Below, one piece after another: positions 22,831 to 35,922 of a stretch of 64,000 nt of DNA. The stretch spans positions 2,008,501 through 2,072,500 of the forward strand of contig JARFJB010000002.1 of the NCBI GenBank assembly GCA_036346205.1, written 5' to 3'. The notes under the pieces were generated by a model. It searched no databases and was not told the DNA's origin. It saw only the letters and a list, made by a program, of their open reading frames with translations. Position 1 is the stretch's first letter, and each line of letters begins with the position of its first letter. This DNA comes from Vesta saturnalis. Taxonomy: Eukaryota > Arthropoda > Insecta > Coleoptera > Lampyridae. The translations under genes were made by a program, and so were the position numbers.

Positions 22831-24220
22831 TGTTTATGTTGTGCACTTGTTTTGCATGTTAAATTACCTTGTATCGATTCTTTTGGGTTGTTCCTTACCT
22901 TTTTTGTTATATTTTGTTGCTTGTTTCGTGCTAATTTCGTATCTTGGGTGTTTGTTGGCTAATTTCTTTTTGTTTTGGTAGTTTTGTGTTTGGATATATA
23001 CTTGAGTGTTTGCATGTTTACGGGGTTTGCGGGTATTTCATTAGTGGTGTCTATGTTTACGTGTGGATATTTTAAGGGTTACTTATGTAGGTGTTTGTTG
23101 GTCCTTACTTTTTCCGAATGTTTTGTTCTATTTGGTATCGGTGCCCTGCTGTTTCAGGTATTTGGATGTTTGTTGTGGGTTGTTTATTTACTTTGGAGTT
23201 ACATGTTTACGTGAGTCTATTGAATATTATTTATGGGTATTACAAGGGTTGCTACATACCCTATCTATTGATTAGCGTAGTGTTGCGCTTATGTATCCCT
23301 ATTACTTGCATCTTCTTTGACTTTAACTATTTCTAAGAGTAGTTAGTTTATCTATGATGCAACTGTTGTAGGTGTTGTTTCTCGTGTTTAAGTTGTTTCT
23401 AACATTTAAGACTCGTGAACCAGAAAGTGAGAGTGATTTCGGAAGCGAACTTCCAATTATGCCGACGCTTGGTGCTGAACTTATATTACTACAAAATGAT
23501 TTAAACTATGCGCTAATTGTGCCACAAGAGGGCTAAATTTTACTTCTATTGTCTTAAAGAAAACGAATTGACGTTTCACTCATTAATGAAGAGTGCGTCG
23601 GATATGCTAGTTTCTTGATTGTTTTTGCTTTTCGGTTCAGTAGTTAGATGGCTAGCTATTAAATTATACTGATTTTTGACTTTTTGAACGTAGGTAAGCA
23701 ATATTGCCTTGTCTAGCAAGGAATTTTAACTTTTCATATAAAGCTTTAAAGTGCGATAAGTAAAACTGTGATTCTTATGAAAGGACCTTTATGTTCAGAA
23801 GATGAATCATTGAAGGTTGGGTATTTCGTAATAAAGTCATAAGCCAATAGTTTTCCCCATTAATTAATAATATGATGTGTCATATATAATAGTAAAAAGG
23901 AAATTAATTCAAATAAAATGCACGGAAACAAGATTGTGACATGCTCAATATGAATAAAACAAGATGGCATAAGCAAGATTGCAAAAAGAAACTGGCCGAA
24001 ACGAGATACCGAAGACAATATCGCAGAAACAAGATAGCGGAAACAGTGCACACGGTCGGCCAGATGCTGAATCAAAATCTGTAGCTAGACGCAGAAGATA
24101 CTGAAGGAAGGTGCTGGACTAAAATGCGGAAGCAAGATGCAGGGCCCGGCGCTCGGGCAAGTTTCTGACTCTAAAAAATGCTGAAGGCAAGGTGGTGAGC
24201 CCCAAGATGCCGTGACTCAT
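22831..24220. other. T/G-biased spacer, no gene
   Basis: 22850-23340 is strongly T/G-rich on the plus strand and gives hydrophobic, Cys-rich ORFs of 70-80 codons with no family motif. 23900-24140 has loosely recurring ACAAGAT/GCAAGAT words about 20-30 bases apart, possibly a decayed minisatellite that resumes at 24480-24600. Confidence 0.4.
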
Positions 24221-24227
24221 TGGACGC

Positions 24228-24229
24228 AT

Positions 24230-24274
<45 letters not shown>

Positions 24275-24357
24275 GCACACCACACCGCACACCACACCGC
24301 CACACACGCACCACACAGCCACGCACCACCACGCACGCACGCACACGCACGCACGTA

Positions 24358-24401
<44 letters not shown>

Positions 24402-24414
24402 CACACACACATAC
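24228..24414. repeat. CA / CACACCGC / CGCA compound microsatellite
   Basis: Pure CA (24228-24272), then CACACCGCA units, then (CGCA)n (24331-24390), then CA again. Confidence 0.95.
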
Positions 24415-24599
24415 ACACCCAGACCAAAGAATGGGTATGAAAATAAAAAAAAGCGTCGAAAAAGGAACCACTAAAGAACAATACTAAACCAAGATTCTGG
24501 AACCTAAATTCTGAAGCCAAGATGTCTGAGCCTCTGAGATATTCAAATCGCTGAGGCAGACCGTTAAAAAGAGCATAAAAAATCGTTAAAAATGACATT

Positions 24600-27574
24600 A
24601 AGGAAGATGGATACTAAAAATCTGGTCTAAAAAGAAGCGGTTATAAAATAGACCGAGAAACAAAACGATACAAATTCGTTTGAAAAAAACGCCGCAAAAG
24701 AAAACGATAAAAAAGCATCATTAAAAACTTATTAAATGGAAATTCAATGATGCCATTAACGTTCTAGAGGACCAAATGCTAAATTTCTATTTCCACAAGT
24801 GCAATAAATGTTTTGAGTAAATGTGATTGGTCTTTCTTTCTTTTACTCGTTTAGTTTTCAGATACCTATAAGATAATCTTACACGTTTTTAATTCAAAGC
24901 GTGAATATTTAAATATTACACATTTTTTTGCGTTTAATAACGATTAATAATAATTTCAATTTCAATAGTTTAAAGATATACCTGTAATGAAATAGATAAT
25001 GATAAAGTAGCAAAAATGTATTGTTCAGACAGTTTCCAATTTTTGTGTAAAAAATTTTATGTGATTTTTGCTAGTTTATGTAACTGAACCCAGGTAGTTA
25101 ACATTAATAATAATTAATATTTTAGGAAGGTATGATTAGATTATGTATAGAAATGTGGTATTTTTATTACGAATATTAAATTTGTCTAAATTATATTCAA
25201 ATGTTACAGAGCATATTTAAAATATTGTCTAATAAAAAATAGCAATAATCTCATCTGCAAGATCAAGTATGAGTATAATAAAACGACTAGCTTTAGTCAT
25301 GGAGGTTTAATGATCTTGACCGCCTTTTCTAAAATGATAAGAAAACCATAATTATCACATTTTTGTTGCATGTGAAGCAAGGCCAACTATGACTGCAATG
25401 ACATGGATTATACGATTTAGTTAGTCTACATTAACTATCGTTTACAACAAAAATTATTCTCTCTTCAATTCCACTGCTCACTAACAAAAATGAGTTAATT
25501 TTATTTTATTACCCAATATTACCTGCTTTTTAAAATTAATCAGGTCTTTTAATTGGCAATAGTTAAATTTTTGTCAGTGCGACAAGTGCCTTGTAAATAA
25601 CTAATTGAACTGATCTAGATTAAAATCTTCTTGTACTGTTATGAATATGTCAAATCAGAATGTTTACACATATTCCATTTAATAAAACCGTTACATTTCT
25701 TAAACATTATTAACGTTTATGGACCGTTAATAATTATAACTGATTAGTTGATTATATCAAACTAGTTTTTACTCTCACTTAATTATTAGGTAATGCTACG
25801 CATATAAATTTTCATTTAATACAAACCTTTAATTTTTTTGTCATTTTCTTTATTATGCTGCTATAAATTCAATTGAAGAATCTTCTTCATGCTTTAATTA
25901 CACAAAATAAGATGAATTTCCTCTTTAGGCAATCTGTAAAGAAAAGAAAGAATTATAATTACACGTTTTTAAATTTATCGCATTTACAAGAATTGCTGCG
26001 TGTTATATTGTTAAAGGAAATTTTAAGTCATAAGTAGCACCATTCATTTCAGTAGTACATTGTATGTAATGTACAGAGCATCTTCAGTTCCCAAGCGCTT
26101 TCACTTGCTCCCATCTACTTATACACTTAAAATACTATTTGAAAGTATATTAACGTCTTTGCTAAATGGTAAATTATGCCTTAAAGTTCTGTATTTAATT
26201 CTTGTTTAATTTTCTAATTTTTATGAAACTAAATGTTTATAAAGAAAGTATAGTAGTACAAATACGGATACTGTTTGCAATGTGTAGCTAATAAAAAGAA
26301 CCGGTATGTACAATTATTGTAGTGAGTGAAAATTGTGTTAAATGAATTCACAAACAGAAGATACCATTATTATTCTTGAATTTTTATATTCCGATATAAA
26401 TTAACTGTAGTTTGATTCTCACGCTGGAGATACAATTGTATAGCGTAATAAGGCTTATCCCTGTTCAACCTAGTCGAATCAATTTTATAGGTAAATAACG
26501 ACAGTTTTAAATTCATTAGATTATTTAAATATAATTAACAATATTCCATAAATTTTCTGAAATACCTGAAGTACTTAAGTAAGTGGTCTGTATTAAACCA
26601 CGTTTATGATTAGTTACTACAATTTGACACACCAGGATTATTATACGCAAGACCGTAATTTGGGTGAACATAAGCTTCGTCAGAAAATGAAGGATAATAT
26701 ATGTCACATTCAAAGTGCATTATTCTTAACGAATAAACCACCATAAATGCAAAGTAAGTATTTTTATCAAAATCTTAAATAATACCGTACTTAAACACAA
26801 TTTACTTTAAAACAGCTAATTTTATACATGTTTAACCGATCACTCATTTTCTAATCGCCGAGCAGACAGATGAGAGCGTGATCCCGACCACAACTTAATT
26901 AATTTTATTTATTAATTTGCAAACTAGTCTTTCAGATCACTTTCCCGCTTGTGAAACTACCGGTTGTTAGTGTTAAGCGTAGACAGTCAAAGTAAAGTAC
27001 AGCGGCTCACGTATTGTAAGAAGTCCAAAGAAAGGAGAGGAATCAAAGAGAGGAAGTAGATCAAGGGAGAAGCAAGACAAAAAAATCCGTTAGAGAAACA
27101 CCTCCTGAGACACCCCACCAGAAATAAGACACCACCAAAGGACCACATGAGCAGTAGAAAAGTAATGACAATAAAAAATACGCAATTTAATTGTTTTTTC
27201 ATTATTAGTAACAAAAATACCTGTACAGGACTATAAACGACGTAACCTTAAACCAGCCAAGTCAGAGGCTGTGCGGCGAAGAGGGTCCCCTTTGTGACCA
27301 AACTGTTTTTTTTTGTCCTCGATTTCCAAAACTATTTACTAAGTGCCATAGTGAAGCACAGTAATTTCCTTCCACCCACTCCTACTCCTAACGAAACAAA
27401 GCTGACCCTGACAAACATCCACGAACATTCCGGACGTTAGACTCCTTACATCATACGAGATGGCAATAGCACGACTACTACACTTACAAGGACCACACTG
27501 ACACTATCTTTAACATCCCACTCACACACTACCTCACTACACCCTCAACGACATCCTGCTTTTCCTCATCCACA
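24600..27574. other. AT-rich spacer, no gene
   Basis: About 3 kb without any ORF or repeat I recognise. The 62-75 codon ORFs at 26525 and 26987 on the minus strand have no motif. Composition turns less AT-rich after about 26850. Confidence 0.5.
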
Positions 27575-28020
27575 AATAATAATAATAATAATAATAATAT
27601 ATTTATTTGCTTATTTTTACAAATATTGAAAAGTAGTTTGTTATACACTTATACTATTTACATTCATCTCCTTTCCTTACTTAGCCTAAACTGTCTCCTT
27701 CACTCTCGTGTCCCCTCCCCTCAAGGTGCAAGAAGAAAAAATAAGGGTGGAGGCGGGAAATAGAGCGACAAAGTACGAGGAGGAAATGAGTAGAAGAACG
27801 GAGTGCAAAATATTACAAGAATGCTGGAAAGAAATAAAAGATGGACGAATAAAGCATGGACAAGAAACCATAAAATAATATTGTGAAATAAAAGAAAAGA
27901 CAACACTAGCTTCATAACTTTTACACTTGGCAGTCAAACTTTCTGTGGTCACCAAGGAACATCCATAATTCACCACACAATCTGTTCAGAACCACTTGCA
28001 CAATACTTTGACGTTAACTG
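27575..28020 (-). mobile_element. 3' end of a minus-strand LINE with (ATT)n tail
   Basis: (AAT)n at 27575-27600, read on the minus strand as (ATT)n preceded by AAATAAGCAAATAAATAT and GTATAAGTGTATAAC, is the usual 3' terminus of CR1/Jockey-type elements in insects. The minus ORF 27976-27686 would be its C-terminal coding part or 3' UTR but carries no motif I can name. Confidence 0.45.
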
Positions 28021-28879
28021 CCACCTGAGTACAACGATAACTTCAGACTATCTCCCGCTACTCGCAAGCTTTCCTTTTGACCTAGCAGCTACACCTTTTC
28101 CCTGGACGACAATCGAACGTTAAGATCTTAATAATGTAGATGGAAATTTGTTCCAATAAAACGCACCCCGAAACATTGGCAACGTAGTATTTTACCTTAC
28201 CCACCTACCACTGCTAACATTGAAAGACTAATAAAATTTACCTACATAAACAGATAACTAACCCCAAGGCATGTTATCCTCTGGATCAAAGAGAAAAGAC
28301 GAATATAGTATCGTTTCCTCAGATGCAGAAATCTAGCACTAAAGACCGAACACTACAGACCAATCGCTCGCATACTGGATACAGGAGATATCATAACTTG
28401 ACTACCGTGAGTGTACTAAATTCTGACACAAGTTCAAACCTCTAGCAAAACAAGAAGCAAACTCTCACTCCCACCTAATAGATACTAAAGGTAATCCTAT
28501 TTTTTCAAACTAGAAGAAATCCGATCTTTCCCGTCTTAAAACATACTTTCACCACCCCATACGATCCGTCGTTTGATAACGACCTTAAAGATTGGGGATT
28601 TCAGGCCACAACACAACCCACCTTACGTAATCCCTAAACCCGATTTTTTTTGACCAAGTCCGCCGTCGCTGTTGGAAAACCTAAACTTAAACCTGACTGA
28701 CCACAATCTTCCTCCTGTAGATCTACCTTCTAAGTTGTATGGGAAAATTCATTAAAACTGCCGCGGAGGATAAGACACTAAACCTAACAGCCGCATTCCA
28801 CACAGTTAACTCGGATTCCACCCTAACCGTACATGTCACGACCATATCGTTAAATTCTATACGGATACGTCTAAAGCCA

Positions 28880-29035
28880 TAACCTCTACAAACTGTTGTC
28901 TCGTAGTTTTTCTAGACGTTAACAGACCATTGACAAAGTTTGGAACACCAAATCGATACACAAAGCACTATCCCTAGGCGTACTCGTCCAAGTCCTTTGT
29001 ACGATCAATCGGAGGAGCGAGATACCCAACCGACT
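28880..29035 (+). pseudogene. possible reverse-transcriptase scrap
   Basis: CCLVVFLDVNRPLTKFGTP in one frame and KVWNTKSIHKALSLGVL in the next resemble RT motif A (FLDVxKAFDxVW) split by a one-base shift. The surrounding 28000-29600 is C-rich on the plus strand, unlike the AT-rich neighbourhood, which suits a decayed LINE. No other RT motif was secured. Confidence 0.35.
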
Positions 29036-29036
29036 A

Positions 29037-29038
<2 letters not shown>

Positions 29039-29077
<39 letters not shown>

Positions 29078-29155
29078 CCTCCTCTCCTCCTCTCCCTCCC
29101 TCCCTCCCTCCCTCCCTCCCTCCCTCCCTCCTCCCTCCCTCCTCCCTCCCTCCCA
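29039..29155. repeat. (TC)n followed by (CCCT)n microsatellite
   Basis: TC dinucleotides 29039-29074, then CCTCCT and CCCT units to 29155: a pure polypyrimidine strand. Confidence 0.97.
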
Positions 29156-29159
29156 TGAC

Positions 29160-30149
29160 GCTTAAAGCTCTCCGGAACCGTGAAAGATTGCTACTCGAGA
29201 CAATTCAACACCACAAAAGATATACATCACACTAATAGTAAACAACCGAACTTTATTGTTCGTTGCCCTAAAACACAGACCTACTAACGGATAGTACATA
29301 ACACAAACTTTCCGACGGACACTGCAACAACATGACAATCAAAACAGCTAACTTACTACCTACCACCGACAGACTCAAAACTTTACAGACCAACACACTG
29401 CCCACTGGATCGACAATAACACCGATGCCAACTAAAAACATATTCAAAACTTCTTACTCCAGACACTGACCTCACTACAACTCAAGAAAGCACAAACAAA
29501 AATTCAAACATTTTCCTGTAATCCTAACCGAACTACTTGACACCTACTTGTCGAATTATTTGATATCACCCCAATCTTCCAAGAATAACTAACCCTCATA
29601 ATAAATAGATAGATTTCTATTTTTATTCAAGATGTCGATCTTCCGGTCTTCTTGAAAGAGAAATACCAAAGAGGTTAAAAGCATATTGTTAGGAATGTTA
29701 AGGTGCACCAAGGCTCAGCTATCAGGTTTAAAAGCCAAAATCAATTTTTTACCCTATAAGGCTGATATGACGTCATGTGATTATGTCGGGCGAGAAACTA
29801 CTTTTGTTATCATTATTTATTTAAAATTTAAAATTTTAATATATCGAGCAAAAGGAAAATTGTAGTACTTCTAAACCAATTCTTACAATTTAGTGGTACA
29901 GTAGAGAGTAGTAATTTAGAACACCTTTGGCACTTGCGACCACACTGTCCCATCAACAGCCAACGTACGTTCGGATCTCATTTTTTTTTAAAATTCAAAT
30001 TGTTTGAATTAAATTAGAATGTTATAACCTCTTGTTTAAAAAACATAAACAGAACATGAACTGAGTAATTTTTAGCAATAGGTAGATGAATAAATAATTA
30101 TTTATAGTCAGAGACGTATAATCCCAATTCTTTACGGACTAAATAGTCG
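29160..30149. other. spacer, composition change near 29580
   Basis: 29160-29580 keeps the A/C-rich composition of the preceding LINE-like block. After about 29590 it becomes AT-rich. No ORF with a recognisable motif. Confidence 0.4.
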
Positions 30150-30154
30150 ATGCT

Positions 30155-30940
30155 GAAATCGATGGTGACTATACAAGAGAAACGAGATATCACCAATTTC
30201 CATGATTTCTTGAAGAAAAAGTAAGGATTTTCAATCAAGAAAGTCAGCTGTATTGTACCCCAATGAAATTCATTTATTGCATAAAGTAACTTACTCTTAT
30301 TGGTTTCTTGTTTGTGTGTACTTATTTTTTTGATATTTTTTCACAGGTTGTTCTAATTATGTGTTATTTTGGAGGATACAGAACTGAAGAACCTGTGAAT
30401 GTGAAAATCTCGGATATAGAGGACCGGGATTCCGTTATAGTAGTGAACATATCGGAAAGTGAAACAGGTTTATCGAGAAAATTTACAATTGTGGATGAAA
30501 AAGAGTTCTCTGTCTTGCATTTATTAAGAAGTTATATGTCCTTGCGTCGTGAGGGAATCGAAATATTCTTCTCAAGTTTCCGACAAAATAGTACACGTAG
30601 TAAATGTAGATGTTAACCAATTGGTAAGAACACGTTTGGAAAAATCCCCAGCAAAATTGCAATGTGTTTAGGATTGCCAAACCCGTCTTGCTATACGGGA
30701 CACTGCATTCGTCGCACTTCTGTTACTGTTCTGGCAAATGCAGGAGCAACTATGATAAACTGAAAGAGGCACGGAGGTTGTAGAAGTTCTACAGTAGCGA
30801 AGGGGTATTTGGAGGGGACTATTGAATTGAGGAATAAAACGGCACGAATGTTAACTACCTTACCATCAGAAGCGGCAAGCACCTCAAATGTAGTATTAAT
30901 CGAAAGCAGCACTCACACAAAAGAAATTTTTTTTTTCTGA
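30155..30940 (+). pseudogene. Crypton-type tyrosine recombinase relic
   Basis: Exon 2 starts at 30347 after a polypyrimidine tract ending TTTTTTCACAG and is one frame to the TGA at 30938, with two in-frame stops (30614-30616, 30761-30763). It reads VVLIMCYFGGYRTEEP, then SESETGLSRKF, then LPNPSCYTGHCIRRTSVTV, KRHGGCRSSTVAKGY. The Arg of GGYRTEE, the His and Arg of GHCIRR, the His of KRHGG and the Tyr of KGY match the R-HxxR-H-Y set of tyrosine recombinases. Upstream 30155-30285 has DITNFHDFLKKK, resembling the end of the core-binding domain, and ends at a GT donor (30286), giving a 61-base intron. Animal Crypton-derived genes (KIAA1958-like) share these motifs. About 70% of the N-terminal part is missing. 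Confidence 0.75.
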
Positions 30941-32045
30941 TAATAGAACGAAATTTCACGGAACACTTCAGAATTATACATTTAATATGTGTAATGACAG
31001 CTATAATTTGAAATCAAGCAATCGGCAATAAATGTTTTTGTTTCATTTTCACCAGTAAAAGAATGAGGGAACTAAGGATCCTTAATTCCCTCTTAAAATG
31101 TTCCAAGGGAGTTACGAACCTCTCTATTATTAGCGTAACCAAGACGATAAAAGCTGGTCGCTGGTCAGAAACAAATAAATTAATGCAACATTTTAATGTA
31201 TAAACATATTAAACTTCTAAAAGGAGACCAATCTAGCTTTCAAATTCAAAAAAATGTGTCCTAAAGGTCCTCTAGAGGGAACTACATCTCTTCAAGTCTG
31301 AAGCTTAACAACCGTACACATCTGCAACAGTTTTGATTTTGTATTTTACTAAAAATAGTAACATATTTATTAATTTCAGTAATTTTTCCGAAGTAATTGT
31401 TTGGAGTAACTTCCGCTAATTTCAATACATATACTAATTTTGCAATTAAATAATATGAAAAAAAAAACCAAGACGGTTCAGTAAATCGGAATGTACAAAC
31501 CAAGAGAATTTAAGCGCACCCTGAACTTCAACAGAAGGATCAATCACAGTCATAACTTCATTGTAATATTTTTTCTGATTCTTCATTTTTTTCTGTACCA
31601 TGACTAAACACATGACCACCATTCAGCATCCGTCATGCTTGACTACACAATCGTATGGAGTAAGGCATCTTCAATAGCGCTACATGATCAATGATCTTTA
31701 TCTGTATATTTGTATTTTGACTCACGATGTTTATTCGTATCACTAATGAACTTGATTGCAACAAAATAATCACTGCTGTAGGCAGTCTCGCAATTCCAAT
31801 TTTGAAATATTGTTTCACATTATTACAGTGGACGTGCAAAAATAAAAAAAAGCAAGAAAAATAATGGCAACGAAGAACTACAGCATCCAAGAATAAATGT
31901 AGATCGTTTATAGGTACCACGGAACGAAGATGGAAGAGGATTAACATAACTAGAAGCTGCTTATAAGATAAAAAAGTTTTTACAAGATTTACAAGAACCA
32001 AAAAAAAAAGAAAACTGCAAGCAGAGCAGATGTCCAGCGTTGAAT
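30941..32045. other. spacer, no gene
   Basis: No recognisable ORF. A long adenine-rich tract with AAAAAAAAAAGAAAA lies near 31997, immediately before the LINE fragment. Confidence 0.4.
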
Positions 32046-32049
32046 TTAA

Positions 32050-32690
32050 AATTGAGAGTAAAGTGATTCAATATGCCATTGCATGGACATTTGCTAAAAA
32101 ATATTGTCGAAAAAAAGGTAATGCAAGACAAACAAATATTTTCGTGGTTAAGATAATCATCGTAGGGTGTCCTGAACCAGCAAAATGGGAATAGATTCGT
32201 CGCCATAATAATGTGTGTACATATTTGCACAGGAGTATCTGTAAACAATATAAAATGGAATCCGATGAAGCATGGTATAAGCAAAATCGGTCTGTTACAG
32301 TAAATGAACACATTACTATACTTTATGACCAAAAAATTCATACTTCTCGCTGCCAAACCAGACTTAGCTATAATAATAACGTATTTGTTATAATAGATGT
32401 GGCAGTCTCAGTTCATAATAATATATCAAACAAGGAAAAAATTGTAAAATATACGTATTTAGCAAAAGAAACAGCAAGCATGTGGAAACAGAAAGTAAAA
32501 ATGGTTCCAACAGTAGTAGAAGCATTACGTATGATAATTTTATAATTGCATAATTGGGATACCTGACACAAATTCTCTTATACTGCGCAAGAGTATTATA
32601 AAGACAGACCTTAAGAGTAAGAAAAACTTTCGGAAAAATAATAAAAACTTGTCTAAAGCTGTCATTAAAAAACGTAAATAATAATACTAA
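32050..32690 (+). pseudogene. C-terminal end of a non-LTR retrotransposon ORF
   Basis: Begins MPLHGHLLKNIVEKK in one frame, then shifts to GCPEPAKWE, a stop (32192), RRHNNVCTYLHRSICKQYK, AWYKQNRSVTVNE, ITILYDQKIHT and IIDVAVSVHNNISNKEK, ending near 32545; a further frame gives GIPDTNSLILRKSI. In relatives this is the segment after RT in many invertebrate LINE polyproteins (WYxHxPE, RPDIVV, IDVAxPxD, KYxxL, MW-V-VVPVVVGALG), which looks like a nuclease-type fold. The RPDI motif is eroded here to TRLSY. Family identity beyond this is unknown. Confidence 0.6.
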
Positions 32691-32699
32691 TAATAATAT

Positions 32700-35325
32700 A
32701 TTATTGATCTAACAATCTTTGCAGATATAGGACATGCCAGGCATTACAGAAATAGGAACAAAAGTAATAAGAAATGATTCTGAATTGCTTCACTTATGAG
32801 CGCTTGAATCCGTCTAACTAAATTAATGTTCTAGGTGTAGATTGATGCATTGTAGGTAGCGGACCCAAAAAATTTTATTACTGTAATAAACATTTTTCAA
32901 ATCGAAATTGTTACCGCGAAAGAAAACATAATTAATGGGTTTTTAATATCTTGATAATAAATCGTGATTTGATCATGTTTTCCGTGATATTTTATTTTAT
33001 GTATTGTATGTAAGAAATAAGGGAATGTATAGAACTGATATTTGAGAAAGAGTTGAAAAGAAAAAGAAAAACACATGTTATGTTAGGGTAGAAACAGGTG
33101 TCGGCCTTTAGTGAAGGAGTGTAACGAATCGTTGAAAATTTTTATACGCACATTTTTGTTGTAAAACGTCACTAGCATAATAATTAATTACGTCGGAACA
33201 TACCGCAAATCAAAAGACATCTTTGTTTGGAATTAGGAAATTCGAGACCTGTAAGATTTGTTACGGACGAATGAATATTTCAAAAATTAATATTTCTGGT
33301 AATTAATATGAAACTATTCCATGTAATATTTCTTGTTTTTTTTTTAACTTTTAAAAACGGGGGTGAATTTGGAGAGTAAAAACGGCAGTTGCATTTGGAG
33401 TTTCGATTCAGCCGGATCGATTTCATTGTTTAATTAGAAACCCTCATTGTAAACCGTTCTGTCTATAAACATTTTTACCGCGTATCTTAACTCGTCGTGT
33501 TGGTGATAACGCGTTTAACTAAATGATTATATTCAAGTGTAAGTAGGTATTTTAATATAGATCAAAGATCGCAGCAGACAATTCAGCAAGCCTATATAAC
33601 GTATTAAAAATCAATCATTGCATAGCAAGAAGTATCTAATTACGCACGCAGACTCACTAAGTTGAAATCTATTAAAATAAAACGAGTCCACTTTAGACAG
33701 TACCTTTCCTCTCCTCATTGCCTGTGTGACTTGGCATTGTTGACTGTTTATTAATATTTGTGTAGAGGAAATAATGCGTGCACAAAACGTGGAAGGATAG
33801 ATTCGGGTTTACAGACACGGGTCCAGATCACATTAAAGCTCCTCAAATTCCATCTTGTCCTTATTGTTTTGTATAAATGAAGGTGTAAGCTGAGAAAGTG
33901 ACGCTGTATTTTCAAACGCAGTCACTCAAGCTTGTCTACCTGTCCCATTGTTTTGATTTATTGCACTTTATCCTTGCAAGGCTTTGTTTTAATAAGTTTT
34001 TTTTGTCTTTGATTCAGTCGGCTTATTTAGAATTGTTTGTCTACGAATTAATTTATCTTTATAACTAATTTATTGCAATTGCACGTATGTATTTTTGTGC
34101 TTTTATTAACCACACAATTGTGTATGTGTAAATTCCTTGCCTATTTTTTTTGTTCTTGTCTAAGTGTAGGTAAACTACACTGCATTTACCTTATTGCTAC
34201 CTGTTTAATTTCACCGTGTGTTACATTTTATATGCACCGTAATCTGCATTATTATTTTCTTATTTGTTTATTTACTTAAAGACCGGCATGATTGGTTGTA
34301 ATGGGCCACACGTTTGGTATTACAATTTTTATTTATGACACAATTGTAGGTGTGATGACACTTTTTGTTTTTTTTTTGTGTTTGTGTATAGCTAAACTGC
34401 TTTTTATTTATTTTTTCTTAATGTTATAATTTTGTACGCACTCTAATCTGATCTAATGGTGTTTTGTTATATATAGAATCCTTTAATTTTTTTGTGTTGT
34501 TTGATTTATTAATGTACTTGTGCAATTACTTATTTATGAATAAATTGGGTTTTCTTGGTGGCTCTTTACCAACTTAGTAAATTAACGGGTTGAACCATCA
34601 TTACGTAAAGCTGGTTAATTCTAGTTTGAGTAATTTCTTTGTTTACCTACCCCACATGATGCAACACTTAACCTCATCCGAGCCTATCTAATTCAAATAA
34701 CACAACATAGCTACCACTAGACGGCCAATTCTTTTGATCAGATTTGAGGTATGCGTGTAATTAAATATCAGACTTGTAAATAAATCTTACGTTTTAATTA
34801 TTGTCAGGAAAGTCAATGTAAGGCAAGCAATTCAATTGAGTAATAGTAGCATTATTGTCAGTAAAGTCAAGATATATTCCTTAGCGATTGTTTTGTTCCT
34901 GAATTTGCATTATTGCGAAGAAGTTCAAATTACACTTTTTAAGGTAAGGTACCTGGGGACGCTACAGTATAGAGTAAAAGCAAATTTCAATTAGTAGTAT
35001 TTTTTTAATTACTTATCTGTTGGTTATTGTCCTCAGCAAACGGTAATAGACTAGAGCTTTAGTTGATACGTCAAAATTGTATTTGTTCTTTGATTATGAC
35101 ATTTTTCATATTTAGTCTTCGTCCGCTAGAGGGTGTGCTGATTTGTCATCTTCAAGGCAGTTTAATAACCATTAATTTGTGAAAGATCTAGATATCCTTT
35201 ATTAAAACAAAATTGATTCCACAGTTGGATTTACACGTTTATCAAACTGTTTTATTAATATCTGGCCTATATTTGCATTTTCATATTGCATAAATTTATT
35301 TTGACATCTCAGTTAATTTTGTTAC
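32700..35325. other. AT-rich spacer, no gene
   Basis: No ORF with motifs. 33900-34560 is T-rich on the plus strand with many TTTGTTTT words. I looked for LTR ends around TGTTACGGACG (33258) and found no partner. Confidence 0.45.
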
Positions 35326-35329
35326 CATT

Positions 35330-35425
35330 GTCTGGGGTTGATAACTGTAATTGTTATCGAAACTATTATATTTATGTGAAAAATAAATAAAAAATACACG
35401 ATTTAATACCCAAAAAGTGAGCATT
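35330..35425 (+). repeat. Penelope-tail-like repeat, copy 2
   Basis: TTGATAACTGTAATTGTTATCGAAAC followed by an AATAAATAAAAAATACACGATT tail, matching 10895-10985. It lies 55 bases before a tRNA-like SINE head. Confidence 0.5.
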
Positions 35426-35480
35426 TTAATTATATGTGATAGTAATTAAAATGTATTTTAAAGACATAAATCAAAAGATT

Positions 35481-35552
35481 ACCTCGAGTGGGATTTGAAC
35501 CTATGGCATGTACTTTACTAGAGTACCGCTCTACCAACTGAGCTATCGAGAT
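35481..35552 (-). repeat. tRNA-like SINE head, second copy
   Basis: The reverse complement has a D arm with box A TAGCTCAGTTGG, perfect anticodon stem GTACT/AGTAC with loop CTAGTAA, box B GGTTCAAATCC and acceptor ATCTCGA/TCGAGGT. The T stem has mismatches. Shares the GTACTCTAG-AAAGTAC core with the copy at 1925. Confidence 0.6.
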
Positions 35553-35922
35553 ACCATAATTTACATGCGAACGCCTACAAGCTCGCTAAAAACAAATAAC
35601 TTGTCTAATGTGTGATAGTAGTTTTTTTTACTTTTTGGGATATGTTTTATTATCTAAATAATGCTTTGCAGGGATCACACTTTCGCAAACCATTAGACTT
35701 ACAGCCCCTTTCTGTAGAACAAATAATCATTTTGCACAGGAGCACTTTCACCAAAAAAAAATTCTTCATCTTAAACTGAATTCAAAGTAAAATGTTAAGG
35801 CTGCCGTTAAGTTGACTATTTCTCAGTTTTATGATAACCTATTGCGTATTGTTTCTACGCCTTGTCTAAATATGAATTAGAAATCGAGGGTTATCCCCAA
35901 CAATTTGAAACATGCAACCGAT

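Noticed and set aside
24119..24598. 159-codon minus ORF and several others over the CA/CGCA tract
   Set aside because: Same artefact; the central part is pure repeat translation.
27686..27976. Minus-strand 96-codon ORF as a host gene
   Set aside because: Position next to an (ATT)n LINE tail explains it better; no motif.
33000..33500. Solo LTR starting at TGTTACGGACG
   Set aside because: No matching 3' end, polypurine tract or duplication could be paired.
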